From the NCBI GenBank assembly GCA_026874595.1, contig CM049317.1, positions 18,931,882-18,995,881 of the forward strand: a DNA stretch of 64,000 bases, read 5' to 3'. This stretch comes from Sipunculus nudus. Its lineage: Eukaryota > Annelida > Sipuncula > Golfingiida > Sipunculidae. Position 1 is the first letter of the stretch. The number at the start of each line of letters is the position of its first letter. A program made the translations under genes and the position numbers. A model generated the notes under the pieces. It did no database searches and was not told the DNA's origin. It was given only the letters and a program-made list of their open reading frames with translations. Below are positions 12,797 through 23,447 of this stretch, in pieces.

Positions 12797-15700
12797 GATT
12801 TATTTATTTTCGAAGGGTTAAATTCACTTAGGACAAAGTATATCCAGTTTCATATAAAATATATTTAGGCTAGATATCTAACATATATTACCTGGATTTA
12901 TGAACAGAAGGAAATACCTTGGATACGTATTATCTTACACCACATTGAAGACCATTAACCCTCACACACGCACAAAATAAAGTTTAACTTAGGCCAGTAT
13001 ATTAGTAATTTATCATGAAATATGATTTATTTTAAACATTTTTCATTATTATAACTCCATAATACAAAAAATTCATAAATTAAAAAAAAATCTTGTGAGA
13101 TGATTTAGATTTCTCCTGGTTAAATGTTAATGTAATGGGATGTTTCGCAAGAGTTAAAGTAAACACCATTTCTTTTGGTTGATTGAATTCAGTCCTGAAG
13201 CGATATATTTCCAAAGTAGGTCGCAGTGGCCTAGCTATAAGATCACGTGGTATGTACCTACCCGAGCATGTAGGGCCTGTGAATTCATCCTTACATTTGC
13301 AGACTCCACCATCTGTCGTATCTTCACAGGTTCCACCGTTTTCACATGGATTATCGTCACAGTCCACGGGGTCTGTCAAAAATAAATAAAGATGTAAACG
13401 CTTTAATTATTCAAGTTTTATCAGTTATTTTTTTGAGTAGGATTGTTTTTATTAGCCCCAGCCTAAGGGAAGTGTTATTGTTTTCGGCCGATTCTCTGCT
13501 TGTGGCACTTTTGTGAGTCTCAATCAGCTCATTAAGTTTTTGTTACATGTGATGTATATATTCAGTGGCATCAATTTATCTTCAAGGATGGGTGGGTGAC
13601 CCGAAGGCGTGGGAAGTTCGAATAACTTTTATAACTATATATATTTTATTGTCCCTGTGACACATTAAAAAAACCATAACAATTAGGGCGAAAAAAGTTT
13701 GATTCTCAGGCACCTTTTATATAAATCAGTATGGGGGGGGGGGGGGGGCGATTTTTCTTTTAACCTTTTTCTTGTATGTTTCGAAAAAAATGTCATATGA
13801 TCAGCGAAAAGCATGATAATAACAAACAATTTTTGCTAAATATGTAAAAGCACTCCATAAGGAAATCTGATGATGAAAATTGTATTATTTTATCTTCTTG
13901 AAAGATGAAAATCAAAATAGAAATTGTTGATGCGGGGCTTAAAATTGACGCCGGCGGTGGCTGAGATCCATACCTTTTATTATTTTTGCCTTAGCATTCG
14001 GTTTAAAAAAAAATATGTGATTTTTTATATATTTTTAGTATATGTTAATATTAAATCAGGTTTACATTATTTCATAGTAAATTCAGAAATGGAACGAAAG
14101 TCTTTAATTCTAATTATACATATTTATATATTTCATTTCCAATGTATAAATAAAATTCTTTTTAATATCGGGGTAAGGGGGGGGGGGGGTTGATAACATT
14201 GACCAGCCCCCCTTGCTTAAAAGTAGGGGGATAGATATATACCCCCCCCCCCCACATCCCCTCCAAACCGTATTGACGGCCTGCGTATGACATGCACCCC
14301 TTATCAGACCTAACTTCTTATAAAGCGTAATGCATATTTAAAGGAATTTATATATTTGAATTATGTTTGGCGAGTTTCTTTTGCTTTTAAATTAACACTT
14401 TAGTGAATTTATTGCAGAAATTTGTCTTAACGCAATATTATATATTGTAAATAGTCAAAACTGGTGGTATAGTCAGTAATAGAGGTGAACCACATAAGAA
14501 CATTCATACATGTTGTTGCAAGTGTGTGTGGGTCGAAAATCTATATAAACACAATTAAATGGATTTGATTAAAATTTGTCATAAAGTATCTGTATATTAA
14601 AACGATTATATAATGGTGTGAATCTCCGCACAAATATGTCCCGATATGAGCATTTACTATAGTCCGTTTCATCCCCTCATGTCCACCTGTTTTTTGCTAT
14701 GAAAATTTTTATTATTTACATTTCAAGGGGAACAATAGTGTAGAGCAGAGGATTAAAGAACCTAATTTTCAACAAGGTAACTAAATACCTAACTTACGCC
14801 TTATTTGAGAAACAGAATTTTCTGAAAATATGAGAAATCAGTCTACATTTTACAACATATCAGACCCATGCACTTATGGCGGTCAAGGTCACTGGTCACA
14901 TGCAAAAACAACCTCAACTGGAAGCTGCTGATTGGATGATCTCATGTAAACACTCTAAAAAATATAACCAGCTAAAAGATGGCTGCTTATGGAGGGACAC
15001 ATTATATCTGCCAGATCATGATAAAGAGACTAAAATGTTGTGAAACATAAACGGGGGATTTACAGTAAAATTCTTAATTGCCATATTAGGTTGCCACTTC
15101 CATATACTGTTTTCTTGGAAATTATTGAAAAATATAAACTTATAAGCAAATCATCTACAAAACCAGGTGAACAGCAGGTGGTGAAATGGACTATAATACG
15201 AGTTTTGGCGATATCAAGAGGACTTATCATGTGACCTTATGGTTATCCGTGGACCACGATTCGTGACGTCACAAATGACAATGGGGTCACGTCACGTGTC
15301 GTTCCCTTTAAAGGTTAAAGTCAATCAAAGTGAAGGATGGCCATGCACATAGGACCCTAACCTGTAAATTCAGAATAAATCAGTAGTTTTTTTCAAAACG
15401 TAAATCCTATATGCATTCTGCGGGTAATAGATTACTTGGAGAATGCATATTAATGGGATGTAGGATAATGCCCAAAATATTTATTCAGAGATGTCAATCA
15501 TTAAATAGGTAATTATTTAACGTTCAACAATCCAGGGCACAATCCCCATATCGAACGCTTTTTACATGGATACATTCTTTTCTTATGTTTTTGTAACCAC
15601 GCTTGCAAAAACCGTATTTATACACATTTCCGTTTAGGAATGTATTTAAGATGCCGATACCACTACAAGGAATGTCAGCTCATCTTGTATGCTAAAAATA

Positions 15701-16980
15701 CCGCTAGCATTACTCATATTAACTATTCCTTTGAATCAAGTTTGGTGTAGTCATATTTTTATATGAATCTTCTAAAAAATGTGCATGTTGATGGATCATC
15801 AAGTAAGCTTTATGTTGAAGCAAGAGAATTAAGGACAGATCATCAGTAAGGAAGCTAGTTTTAGACAGACAGGTCACTTTTAATGCACTTTTACAAAAGT
15901 TCAAATAGATTCACCCTTCCGACAGATTTTGTCTCTGCTCAAAATGAGGGTATAGGTGCATTATATTAGGTTGAACTTCAGGGGCTGAAAAAAATGAACC
16001 CATATTTTTATGCAGGGAAATTTTGGTTCAATGCGTAATAGGCATTCAATTAATTATACTACTTTTGCAGTTTTGGAATTTTTTGAATTTTTTGAATGAC
16101 GTCGCATTAAAACGTCATGAAAAATAAGTAAAAAAGTTATGCTTATATTTTATTGCATATTTCAAACTTATAAAATACTATTTTATTACTTATATTAGTA
16201 TATAGTAGAGGCCTATTATAGGCGTTAAACCCACATTTCTTAGAAAGGAAATGTAGGTTCACTTTATGTTTTAGCTAATCTATGTAGGTTTTTGATAAAC
16301 CCAAATTTGATATTGTCAATGACGTCGCCTACACATATATCACGTTAAAAAAAGGTCAAGAAATAATGTTTATTTTCCCTATACAACTTATACAAATGAT
16401 AAAAAATTGATATATTGTTTATACTAGGGTATAATATAAGCCAATAAGACATTAAACCCACATTTTCTTAAAACGAAACTGTGGGTTCAGTTACTGTTTT
16501 TGCCCCCTGAAGTTCAGCCTCGTATAATGCACCTGTACCAAAACGAGCCTTTCCTTGTGAGTTCGAGTCTGCGCACTGTAAAGGATCGTAAGGCGCCATC
16601 TTGGCTTTAGTCCATAAACAAAAAAAAAATTACAATGCTGTTACATTTATCCGTTACTTAGCTTTAATTTTTATCCGTTACTAACCTTCAGTTTTCTTTT
16701 TATCGATGACCACGTGGATGGGATTGTCACTGGCAGCCGGTTTTTCCTCCTCACTTTTTATAGGTGCAGGTGAAGTAGCATTAGCAACCGCCAACAGAGC
16801 CTTCTCAAGTTTTTCAACTCTCTCGATATCCTTCTCGAGCTTTTTCGCAGTTTTCTCTAACTTTTTGGTCAATGGTTGTTTGGTTGTTTTGGGTTCATCC
16901 GAGTCATCATTTGTCTCTTCTCCAGAACAAAGATATAAAATACAAAATAATATCGCCCACTTAAAAACCTGCCGCCCCAT
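10164..16980 (-). CDS. EGF-TM gene 1: single-pass membrane protein with EGF domain and CGAICC cytoplasmic motif
   Basis: Five exons (16686-16980, 13262-13372, 12569-12701, 11797-12014, 10164-10510) join into a 1104-nt coding sequence, 367 residues, every junction in phase (phases 1, 1, 2, 1). Order: signal peptide (about 1-20); Asp/Glu/Lys-rich coiled coil (about 30-65); one EGF domain with six cysteines at 103, 108, 114, 123, 125, 134; TM helix (about 150-174); cytoplasmic region with Trp202 and C219-GAI-CC; Glu-rich helix; Ser/Arg-rich tail ending in NPAF (344-347) and EDTPLL (358-363). The last two resemble endocytic NPxF and acidic dileucine signals. No known family is recognised beyond the EGF domain. 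The gene at 22.6-30.8 kb is a paralogue with the same phases. Role inferred only as a surface protein. Confidence 0.82.
11032..11577 (-). other. Unexplained 181-codon open frame in intron 4 of EGF-TM gene 1
   Basis: Open frame on the sense strand of the host gene, rich in Lys, Phe and Leu, with no domain I recognise. It does not extend into either neighbouring exon. It may be chance or a decayed element. Confidence 0.2.
11623..11669. repeat. (TA)n microsatellite
   Basis: TA tract in intron 4 of EGF-TM gene 1. Confidence 0.95.
11797..12014 (-). CDS. EGF-TM gene 1 exon 4: CGAICC motif and Glu-rich helix
   Basis: 218-nt exon with CCTCAG acceptor and GTCAGT donor. It encodes WKRLAKSV, then RNRLNALTCGAICC, conserved with WKDVALSV and RKRMNAVACGAICC in gene 2. 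A charged helix rich in EE and KR follows. The cytoplasmic cysteines could be lipid- or metal-modified; that is speculation. Confidence 0.85.
12569..12701 (-). CDS. EGF-TM gene 1 exon 3: transmembrane helix
   Basis: 133-nt exon with TTTCAG acceptor and GTAGGT donor. A 25-residue hydrophobic segment (LYLIVAAALGIIFITSASIF and on) is followed by the basic stop-transfer QVRNER. Confidence 0.87.
12729..12793. repeat. (GA)n microsatellite
   Basis: GA tract with one GC interruption, 28 bp upstream (transcript sense) of the TM exon acceptor. On the sense strand it is a (CT)n polypyrimidine tract and could influence splicing. Confidence 0.95.
13262..13372 (-). CDS. EGF-TM gene 1 exon 2: EGF domain
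   Basis: 111-nt exon with TTGACAG acceptor and GTAGGT donor. Six cysteines spaced C-x4-C-x5-C-x8-C-x-C-x8-C make a classical EGF domain in a single symmetric phase 1-1 exon. Confidence 0.9.
13931..14290 (+). repeat. Dispersed G/C-run element R2, copy 2
   Basis: Shares the GGGGGG...TTGATAACATTGACC block, the following C-run, CTTGC..AAAAGT, GGGGGATA and the GTATTGACGGCCTGC end with 46725-46850. It lies in intron 1 of EGF-TM gene 1. Confidence 0.55.
15949..16539. mobile_element. Non-autonomous DNA transposon (MITE-like) with about 35-bp terminal inverted repeats
   Basis: The left end 15949-15984 (core AGGTGCATTATA...TGAACTTCAGGGG) is the reverse complement of 16503-16539 with a few mismatches. 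The interior has no open frame and contains two diverged copies of a module that starts with GACGTCGC and ends in TTAAACCCACATTT. It sits in intron 1 of EGF-TM gene 1, close to exon 1. The target duplication is not clear. Confidence 0.7.
16686..16980 (-). CDS. EGF-TM gene 1 exon 1: signal peptide and coiled coil
   Basis: ATG at 16980, a hydrophobic leader (MGRQVFKWAILFCILYLCSG), then acidic and Lys/Glu heptad-like sequence. It ends one base into a codon at a GTTAGT donor, matching the phase of exon 2. Confidence 0.82.
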
Positions 16981-17036
16981 GCTTCAGGCGAATAATCAAA
17001 CGGGGCTGAGTTCGTTTCGGAACCGGACGATACTCA

Positions 17037-17073
17037 TGACGTCACTTCCTGATAAAACGGTTTGATGACGTCA
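17037..17073. promoter_or_regulatory. Paired CRE/ATF palindromes of EGF-TM gene 1
   Basis: TGACGTCA at 17037-17044 and again at 17066-17073, 57 and 86 bp upstream of the ATG at 16980. The same pair at the same distances occurs before the two paralogous starts at 30829 and 43012. TGACGTCA is the full CREB/ATF site; use in vivo is inferred. Confidence 0.6.
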
Positions 17074-17629
17074 TCTGCGTAACCAAGGCGAACGTGTAAA
17101 TGTCAGTAAGTACATTGCTTCCCAAAGTACTCACATTAAAAACAAATCTGACTGTAACGATGGAATGGATTTTATTGCCTGCTTCTGTCATATTAAAGTG
17201 AATGAAAATGCGTAGGCCTATCATATTAGAGCCTTTAATTCTAATATTTCATTTTTTTCGGATACCTACGATACGTATTTTTGTTACGTGTATAATTAAT
17301 ACTTGTGCTGCAGTTATGCATGATGAACAAACTGCTTTATCATATCTTACCGTTAACATTTATCATCCATCTTTATACAAATATATATTACTATTTGTCC
17401 TTTCATATGCTTGAAAGAACAAAAATTTATATCGAGGCAAAAAAAATTTCCTACAATAATTTATTTTCAGTGTGTACAGACGCGGAATGTGTGTGGTGTT
17501 TATGTGTTTCATGTATGTCGTTCCAGTGGTGGGGTTTATCAGTATCGGGTATAAAAAGGTTGTTTGTAAAACTGTTGTGCACATTGTTTTTTTTTGAGTG
17601 AATTGATATCGCAGAAATTATGGTTTTGA

Positions 17630-17712
17630 TTATTATTATTATAATTATTGTTATTACTGTTATTATAATTATTGTTATTACTGTTATTGTTATTATTATT
17701 ATTATTATTATA

Positions 17713-17760
<48 letters not shown>
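17630..17760. repeat. ATT/ATA-rich microsatellite
   Basis: Imperfect trinucleotide tract of ATT with ATA and GTT variants. Confidence 0.9.
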
Positions 17761-17761
<1 letters not shown>

Positions 17762-18514
17762 TTATTAATTGTTATTTTTTATGATTATAATCGCCATCAT
17801 CATTATAATTATTTATTATTATTATTAGTTACAGTATTAGTATTAGTTTTATCATTATCCATGTATTCTATAGCTCAAAATCAAGAGGTAAGTTTGCAAA
17901 TAAAACAAAAATGTAACAAATAACGTAGCAAGACTTAAACAAATATGCTTTCATTCCCTTTCGTGTTTTTGTTGTTTTTGTGTGTTTATTCACGACATAC
18001 CTCACGCAATCATTGCTTACATAACAATCATAGCAAATCACCGTTTGCATGTCACTATGACCATTTTTTTAATTTTTGTTATATTGTTATATATATATAA
18101 CGGATTTATGTTATATATGTCATATGAACAATTCACTTTAATTGTTGGATATGTGTAATCTGTCTCTCTTTATGGTTTGGAGAGTACTTTATTAGCGCTT
18201 AAGCGCTATTTGTACAATCCAAAAGACATTAATATGTTTAAACCAATCATGCATGAAAGGAATCTCATGAAATTTTCAGGGCGCCTCGGTTATGACCAAT
18301 GAAGAGTCATTTAGATTCGGCACATGATTTGGGTCCCGGAAAGACTTCCAGGAATATTCCCAAAAGTATCGAAAATGGGCTGGTGAAGAATCTATTAGAT
18401 TTTAATGTGGGTCCGGCTCATGATTGGATATAGGAAGGACTACCAGAACTACTAAAAACATGCAGTCACAAATGCCCGATAGAACATGAGAATGTGGACC
18501 GAATAAGTAAATGC

Positions 18515-18530
18515 AAACATTTGCTTGAGA
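18515..18530 (+). other. Target-site duplication, left copy
   Basis: AAACATTTGCTTGAGA directly before the LINE; the same 16 bases follow its poly-A tail. Confidence 0.9.
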
Positions 18531-20449
18531 AATTTTCAAAAAAATATCTGGACTGAAGGTGAATTTAGATAAAACTGTTATTATGCCAGTAATAGAAAAC
18601 ACTAAAAATATAGGTGACAGTATGAAAAATTTAGGACTTAAGTGGTGCACAGAACCCATAAAGATTCTTGGTATATATATACACCCAGATTGGCAAAAAA
18701 TGAAAGATATCAATTACAAAGAAATATTAAGTAAAATCAAAGCCATTTTAAATATATGGGCAACAAGAACAATGTCTCTCTCAGGTAAAATTACTATTAT
18801 AAAAGCCCATATCTTGTCACAATTAACTTACGCATTTCAAGTTTTACCAAATCCTTCGCTAAATTATTTAAAAGAAATTGAAGCACTCTTGTATAAGTTT
18901 ATCTGGGGAGGTCAAGAAAAGATAAAAAGAACAACCTTAATTGCGCCAATGGATAAAGGGGGGCTCAATATGATACATCTTAAATCCAAAATGGAAGCAT
19001 TAAAAACTGGATGGATTAAAAGATTTGTCTCGGGACAAACAGATGAGGGATGGAGACAAATAGTCAATGTTCAGTTTAAAAAATTAGGACCCCTTATATT
19101 CCAATGTAATTTAAAATCTGATGATTTTCGCCATTTTAGCAATACATGTCATCCATTTTGGAGAGAGGTACTCAACATTTGGGGCAAATATAACTTTAAA
19201 CATGTAAATACTTGTGACGAAATTCTAAATGAAATATTATTTTTCAACTCTCATATAAAAGTTGGTAACAAAATAGTTTATAATAAAACTTTGCATATAG
19301 CTGGAATAACAAGTATAAAAGATATCACAAAGTATAATGGAGAAAAATATGTCTTCCTGTCCCACAGAGAATTAACAGATAAAACTAAAGTAAATATCAA
19401 GAAAATGCAATACATGAGTATAGTGGATGCAATCCCATTCAGGTGGAAGAAAGAACTGGCAACAGATAAAATAACAAAAACAGTCTATAATTCAAATTTA
19501 GAAATAGTTAAGAAAATGTAAAATGTAACAAACACAATTTATAAAGAATTAATACTCAAGATATATATAGAACCTTCAAAAGTTGTAGAAAAATGGAACA
19601 GAGATATGCAAGGAGATTATCAAGAAATAGTATTTGAAGCATTTCAGAATATTAAAAAAATAACCATATCAGAAGAACTGAGAATGTTCCAGTTTAAACT
19701 ACTTCATAGATGTATTGCTTTGAACCCATTTTTATTTATCATTGGAAAAAAGGAAACAACACTTTGCACCTTCTGCAATTCTGAAAAAGAAACATTGTTA
19801 CATCTTTTTTATCATTGTAGAGAAACTAAAAAGATAATATTTCAAGTAAAAAATTGGGTATCAACTCTACATAATGGGATAAATGAAGAGATGTTTGATA
19901 TAAAATCTGTTATATTCAACACAAAAAAATATAGCCTGATTGATATGCTACTTCTGTTAACAAAAAAATTTATATACAATTGCAAATGCAACAAGACAAT
20001 GCCAACAAACATTAGTTTCAAAATATACGTAGAACAAGTTCATAATATAGAAAGGAATATTGCAAGGAAACGCGATAAAATCAAGAGTCATATTGAAAAA
20101 TGGGACAATATTCATATTATCTTTTAGAAACAAAAAAAGAGTAAAAATAAATCTATTTTCTTTTCCTGTTTTATTTTTTTTTAGAACCCTTGTCAACACG
20201 TATGTATGCGTGTATATGTATGAACAGGAGTATATATATGTGTATATGTATATATGTATCATTCTCAATTAAACACTGTAACTAACATCTGATTATAGAT
20301 CTATGAGTTAAAAATATGTGATATAGAAACATACATGTTTTGCTTTATGTCCGTCTATGTGAATGTATTTGTATCTTTTCATATATGTCTATTTGTATGT
20401 TCTTTTGTATCTGTTTATAAGTTGTTTCAATAAAAAAAAAAAAAAAAAA
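18531..20449 (+). mobile_element. 5'-truncated LINE (L1/Tx1-like reverse transcriptase C-terminal half)
   Basis: Open in one frame from 18531 to 20127, broken by a single TAA at 19519-19521. It begins inside the reverse transcriptase just past the catalytic Asp-Asp region (ISGLKVNLDKT), continues through LGIYIHPDW, WATRTMSLSGKI and FIWGG (thumb and connection region) and ends in a zinc-knuckle CTFC...HLFYHC typical of L1/Tx1 proteins. A poly-A tail runs into 20432-20451. Flanking 16-bp duplications prove insertion by target-primed reverse transcription. Truncation makes it immobile; the nearly open frame suggests a fairly recent event. Confidence 0.88.
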
Positions 20450-20465
20450 AAACATTTGCTTGAGA
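20450..20465 (+). other. Target-site duplication, right copy
   Basis: Second copy of AAACATTTGCTTGAGA, immediately after the poly-A tail. Its first A bases merge with the tail. Confidence 0.9.
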
Positions 20466-21831
20466 TTATTTGCACCAATGATAATGGAAACATGGGCCAA
20501 TAAGCGAATAAAAACACGGGTTAACGACCGCCCACATGGCGAAGGCATACATTCCTGAGACTGCATATTTCTAGTTTTTTGTAGGGATTTAAACCTGTTC
20601 TGGCATTGTTTTTGGTCAAATAGAATTCAGATGACGCTTATGATGTTTTTTTTTTTTTTTGTCACAGAGTCTTTAATAAACAAATGCCCATCTTCACAGT
20701 GTTGTCATGCAACGGATGCTGAAGTCCGAGTCGATAACGTCTATCCAAGATTTGCTCCCGATTTGAGCAAACTATAGGCAAACCATAATTAGATATCCTT
20801 GCAACCATTATTGTCTTTATATGAGATTTGAAATTTTAGGAATGTTTCAGCATGTTGGTGCAAAGTTTATACATAAAAATGAAGAAAGAAATACATGGAA
20901 GCTTCAGTAACGGTGGGAAAAAAATCACTGCATGTACACACAGAATCATTGACGATATTACATGTGTCTCTGTGTGTCTTTACATGAGTGAGAGCAATAC
21001 ATATTTTCTGTTCATTTTATTTGTCTCTGTTGTGCATTAAACTAAAAAAATAAAGAGCGTTTGAGACCAAGAAAAGCATAATCAGACAAATAATCATATT
21101 GTAAGTAATCATTGTGACGCCTCCGTATGACGATAGGGCATGTAATACATAATAGAGCTGTATCGACATAACGTATCAATGCGTATCGTAACATCGATGT
21201 ATAGACCAGTGACGGATCCAAGAGGCGTTTAAGCTATTAACCCCCCCCCCCCCTATCCTTACTGTGGGAATTAACCTTTTTCATGCAGTGTTTCCCCCCG
21301 ATATGTAAGGCTACCTCCCCCACCTTCCAAGAGTCTGGGACTATCGACCATTATTCCCACGGTGTCAGCGGTATCTCCCATCCCCCTTTCCATATCCTGC
21401 ACCCGCCCATTTGATCCCTAATAGCCACTACTTTCCCCAGAAACAATTATAAAAAAATATAAATATGTATTCTAAGAAATGCAAGCCTCCGCCATGTGTA
21501 TGTGCATTCACTTATTAGGCCCATATTGCCAGAATCATTCGTATATAAGTGACACACGAAACCACACTCAAGAACGAAATGAACGCAAACCCTCCCGGAA
21601 AATGCAATAAATGCTCAAAGGACGAGCAATGCATGACATCGATGGACGGACAGACGAACACAAAGACGAACAAACAGGCACACGAAAAGACGGACATTCA
21701 GTAAATTAAAATGTCCGTTATATAGTCAAAATATCATTTTTATTTCATTTATTTTATTCAAAAGAATTATCAAGTATATAGCTGATTTTTGCATTATATA
21801 TAACGAATTCTACCTTATTGTACATTATACA

Positions 21832-21837
<6 letters not shown>

Positions 21838-21892
<55 letters not shown>
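21838..21892. repeat. (TA)n microsatellite
   Basis: About 27 TA units. Confidence 0.95.
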
Positions 21893-22399
21893 CGGAAATA
21901 GCTGTTATTGAGTGACGGAAACGCAGCGTAAGATAATATTCATAGTAAGAAATAATGCAAATGTCACCTGGTACCAAGGATTCATCAAAATATACTCATT
22001 ACAAGCTAAACAAAAATTATATTTGTTTATTCATATAACATTCAATTATTATGTAAATATATCATTCACTTCTAAACCAAAAATTGTCTTAACTGATACA
22101 AACCTAACATTTATCAAAACCGAAGAAATAGTCATGTTTTCACTGTTCAAAAATAGGTTAAAGATAATAAACAACTTTGTTATCTGAATAAACAACAAAA
22201 ATACGACCAGGTACAAGGGATTCATCAGCATATTTTCATGATTTACTCCGAATCTATAATGTTGATCTAATCCTAAAAGTTCAAAATTAAATAAAAATAT
22301 ACTTCAAGCCCTAATTTGTCTCCACTGATACGAACCTAAATGTAACAGCCCAAAAAGAAATCATCATAATTATGCAATGGTAGAAATCAGTGATATTCT

Positions 22400-22405
22400 T
22401 TTATT
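22400..22405 (-). terminator. Candidate poly-A signal of EGF-TM gene 2
   Basis: AATAAA on the minus strand about 230 bp beyond the stop codon at 22635. In such AT-rich DNA the hexamer is common, so this is only a candidate. Confidence 0.3.
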
Positions 22406-22634
22406 ATAAACAAACATTGTATTTTACTTAAATAAAATGAACATAAGTAACAAAATACTTTTGACCATTAAATCAAGCTTTAAATGATAAGTTTAAAGAT
22501 AAATAAGCAACTTTTTTTCAGTCTCATAATGATAAAATACTTTTGTTAAAAATATAACAGATTATCATAGAGTTACTTTTTCACCGACATGAAACTTAAA
22601 ATAGACAAATATGTTCTTCTGGTTAATCCACATA

Positions 22635-23350
22635 TTAGTATTCAGGACCGGAGTCAGACTGCGGGGAGGAGTCCGGCATGACGGGATCACGTGTTTGAGG
22701 TCTGGGTCTAGGTCTCATTTTTGGAGACGGGCGCTTGGGTGATGGCGAGCGGGATATTCTGGATGGGGAAGCTGAGGGTCTGGATGAGCACACGGACGCT
22801 CCGGATGTGAATCCAGACCCTCCGGACAGAGTCATTCTCGTGGAATCTCGGGATGGGCTTCTCGAATCACGTCCAAACGAACCAGCTGATTTACTGCTAC
22901 TTGCTGTTGCTTTTATTTTAGCATTTCCTAATTTATTAAGCATCTTTCCGAGAGATATTGGTTGTTGACCTCCAGATGACCTTGAGCTTAAAGATTGACC
23001 TTGGGGTGACCTTGACATGGAGCGTTGACCTGAGAATGACCTTGTAGTTCCCGCCGTTTGGTTGGATGCTGATCTTGGCACAGAGCCAGCAGATCGGGCT
23101 CTGCGTGACGTTTGATTGCGTTCAAGTGACCTTGAATTACGAGAGGAATGCTGGGATACTGATTGTGGTGCAAGATTGGAATTTTTGCTGCTGGCTACCC
23201 TTGACGTCATAGACCCGGCCCTCTGAGTCCCGCTTGATGCTTTAGACCGTTGTGTATCCCTAGATGCGCGAATAAATAGGCTTTTTCTTTGATGCCGCAG
23301 CTGCTCACTGTTAATAGCGGTAGGACCGATGAGGCGTCCAATGTGAAATT
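22635..23350 (-). CDS. EGF-TM gene 2 exon 7: Ser/Arg-rich tail and stop
   Basis: 716-nt terminal exon with a strong pyrimidine tract before TTTCAG. It encodes 237 residues rich in Ser, Arg, Gln and Pro, including RSPSPKRPSP, and a TAA stop at 22635-22637. It probably is disordered and phosphorylated; no sorting motif like that of gene 1 is seen. Confidence 0.82.
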
Positions 23351-23396
23351 CTGAAAAAAAAAGATTAATAAATAATATGTGTACATGAAAGTTAAT

Positions 23397-23447
<51 letters not shown>

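Larger units (their letters stand above)
18235..20580 (+). repeat. Dispersed repeat R1, copy 2, interrupted by a LINE
   Basis: 18235-18530 and 20466-20580 together align with 8700-9060. The LINE at 18531-20449 splits it, so the R1 copy is older than the LINE. Confidence 0.65.
17080..22634. other. Intergenic region between the two EGF-TM genes
   Basis: Contains an ATT/ATA-rich tract (17630-17760), repeat R1 split by a LINE (18235-20580), an R1 fragment (21484-21530), a long TA tract (21838-21892) and a diverged duplicate of about 200 bp (21960-22180 and 22200-22370, sharing CC.GGTAC.A.GGATTCATCA and CTGATAC.AACCTAA). No host gene is supported. Confidence 0.6.

Noticed and set aside
23203-23215. 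TGACGTCA inside EGF-TM gene 2 exon 7 and other isolated copies (near 4443, 15268, 37605, 47653)
   Set aside because: Single sites in coding or intergenic DNA without the paired promoter arrangement.
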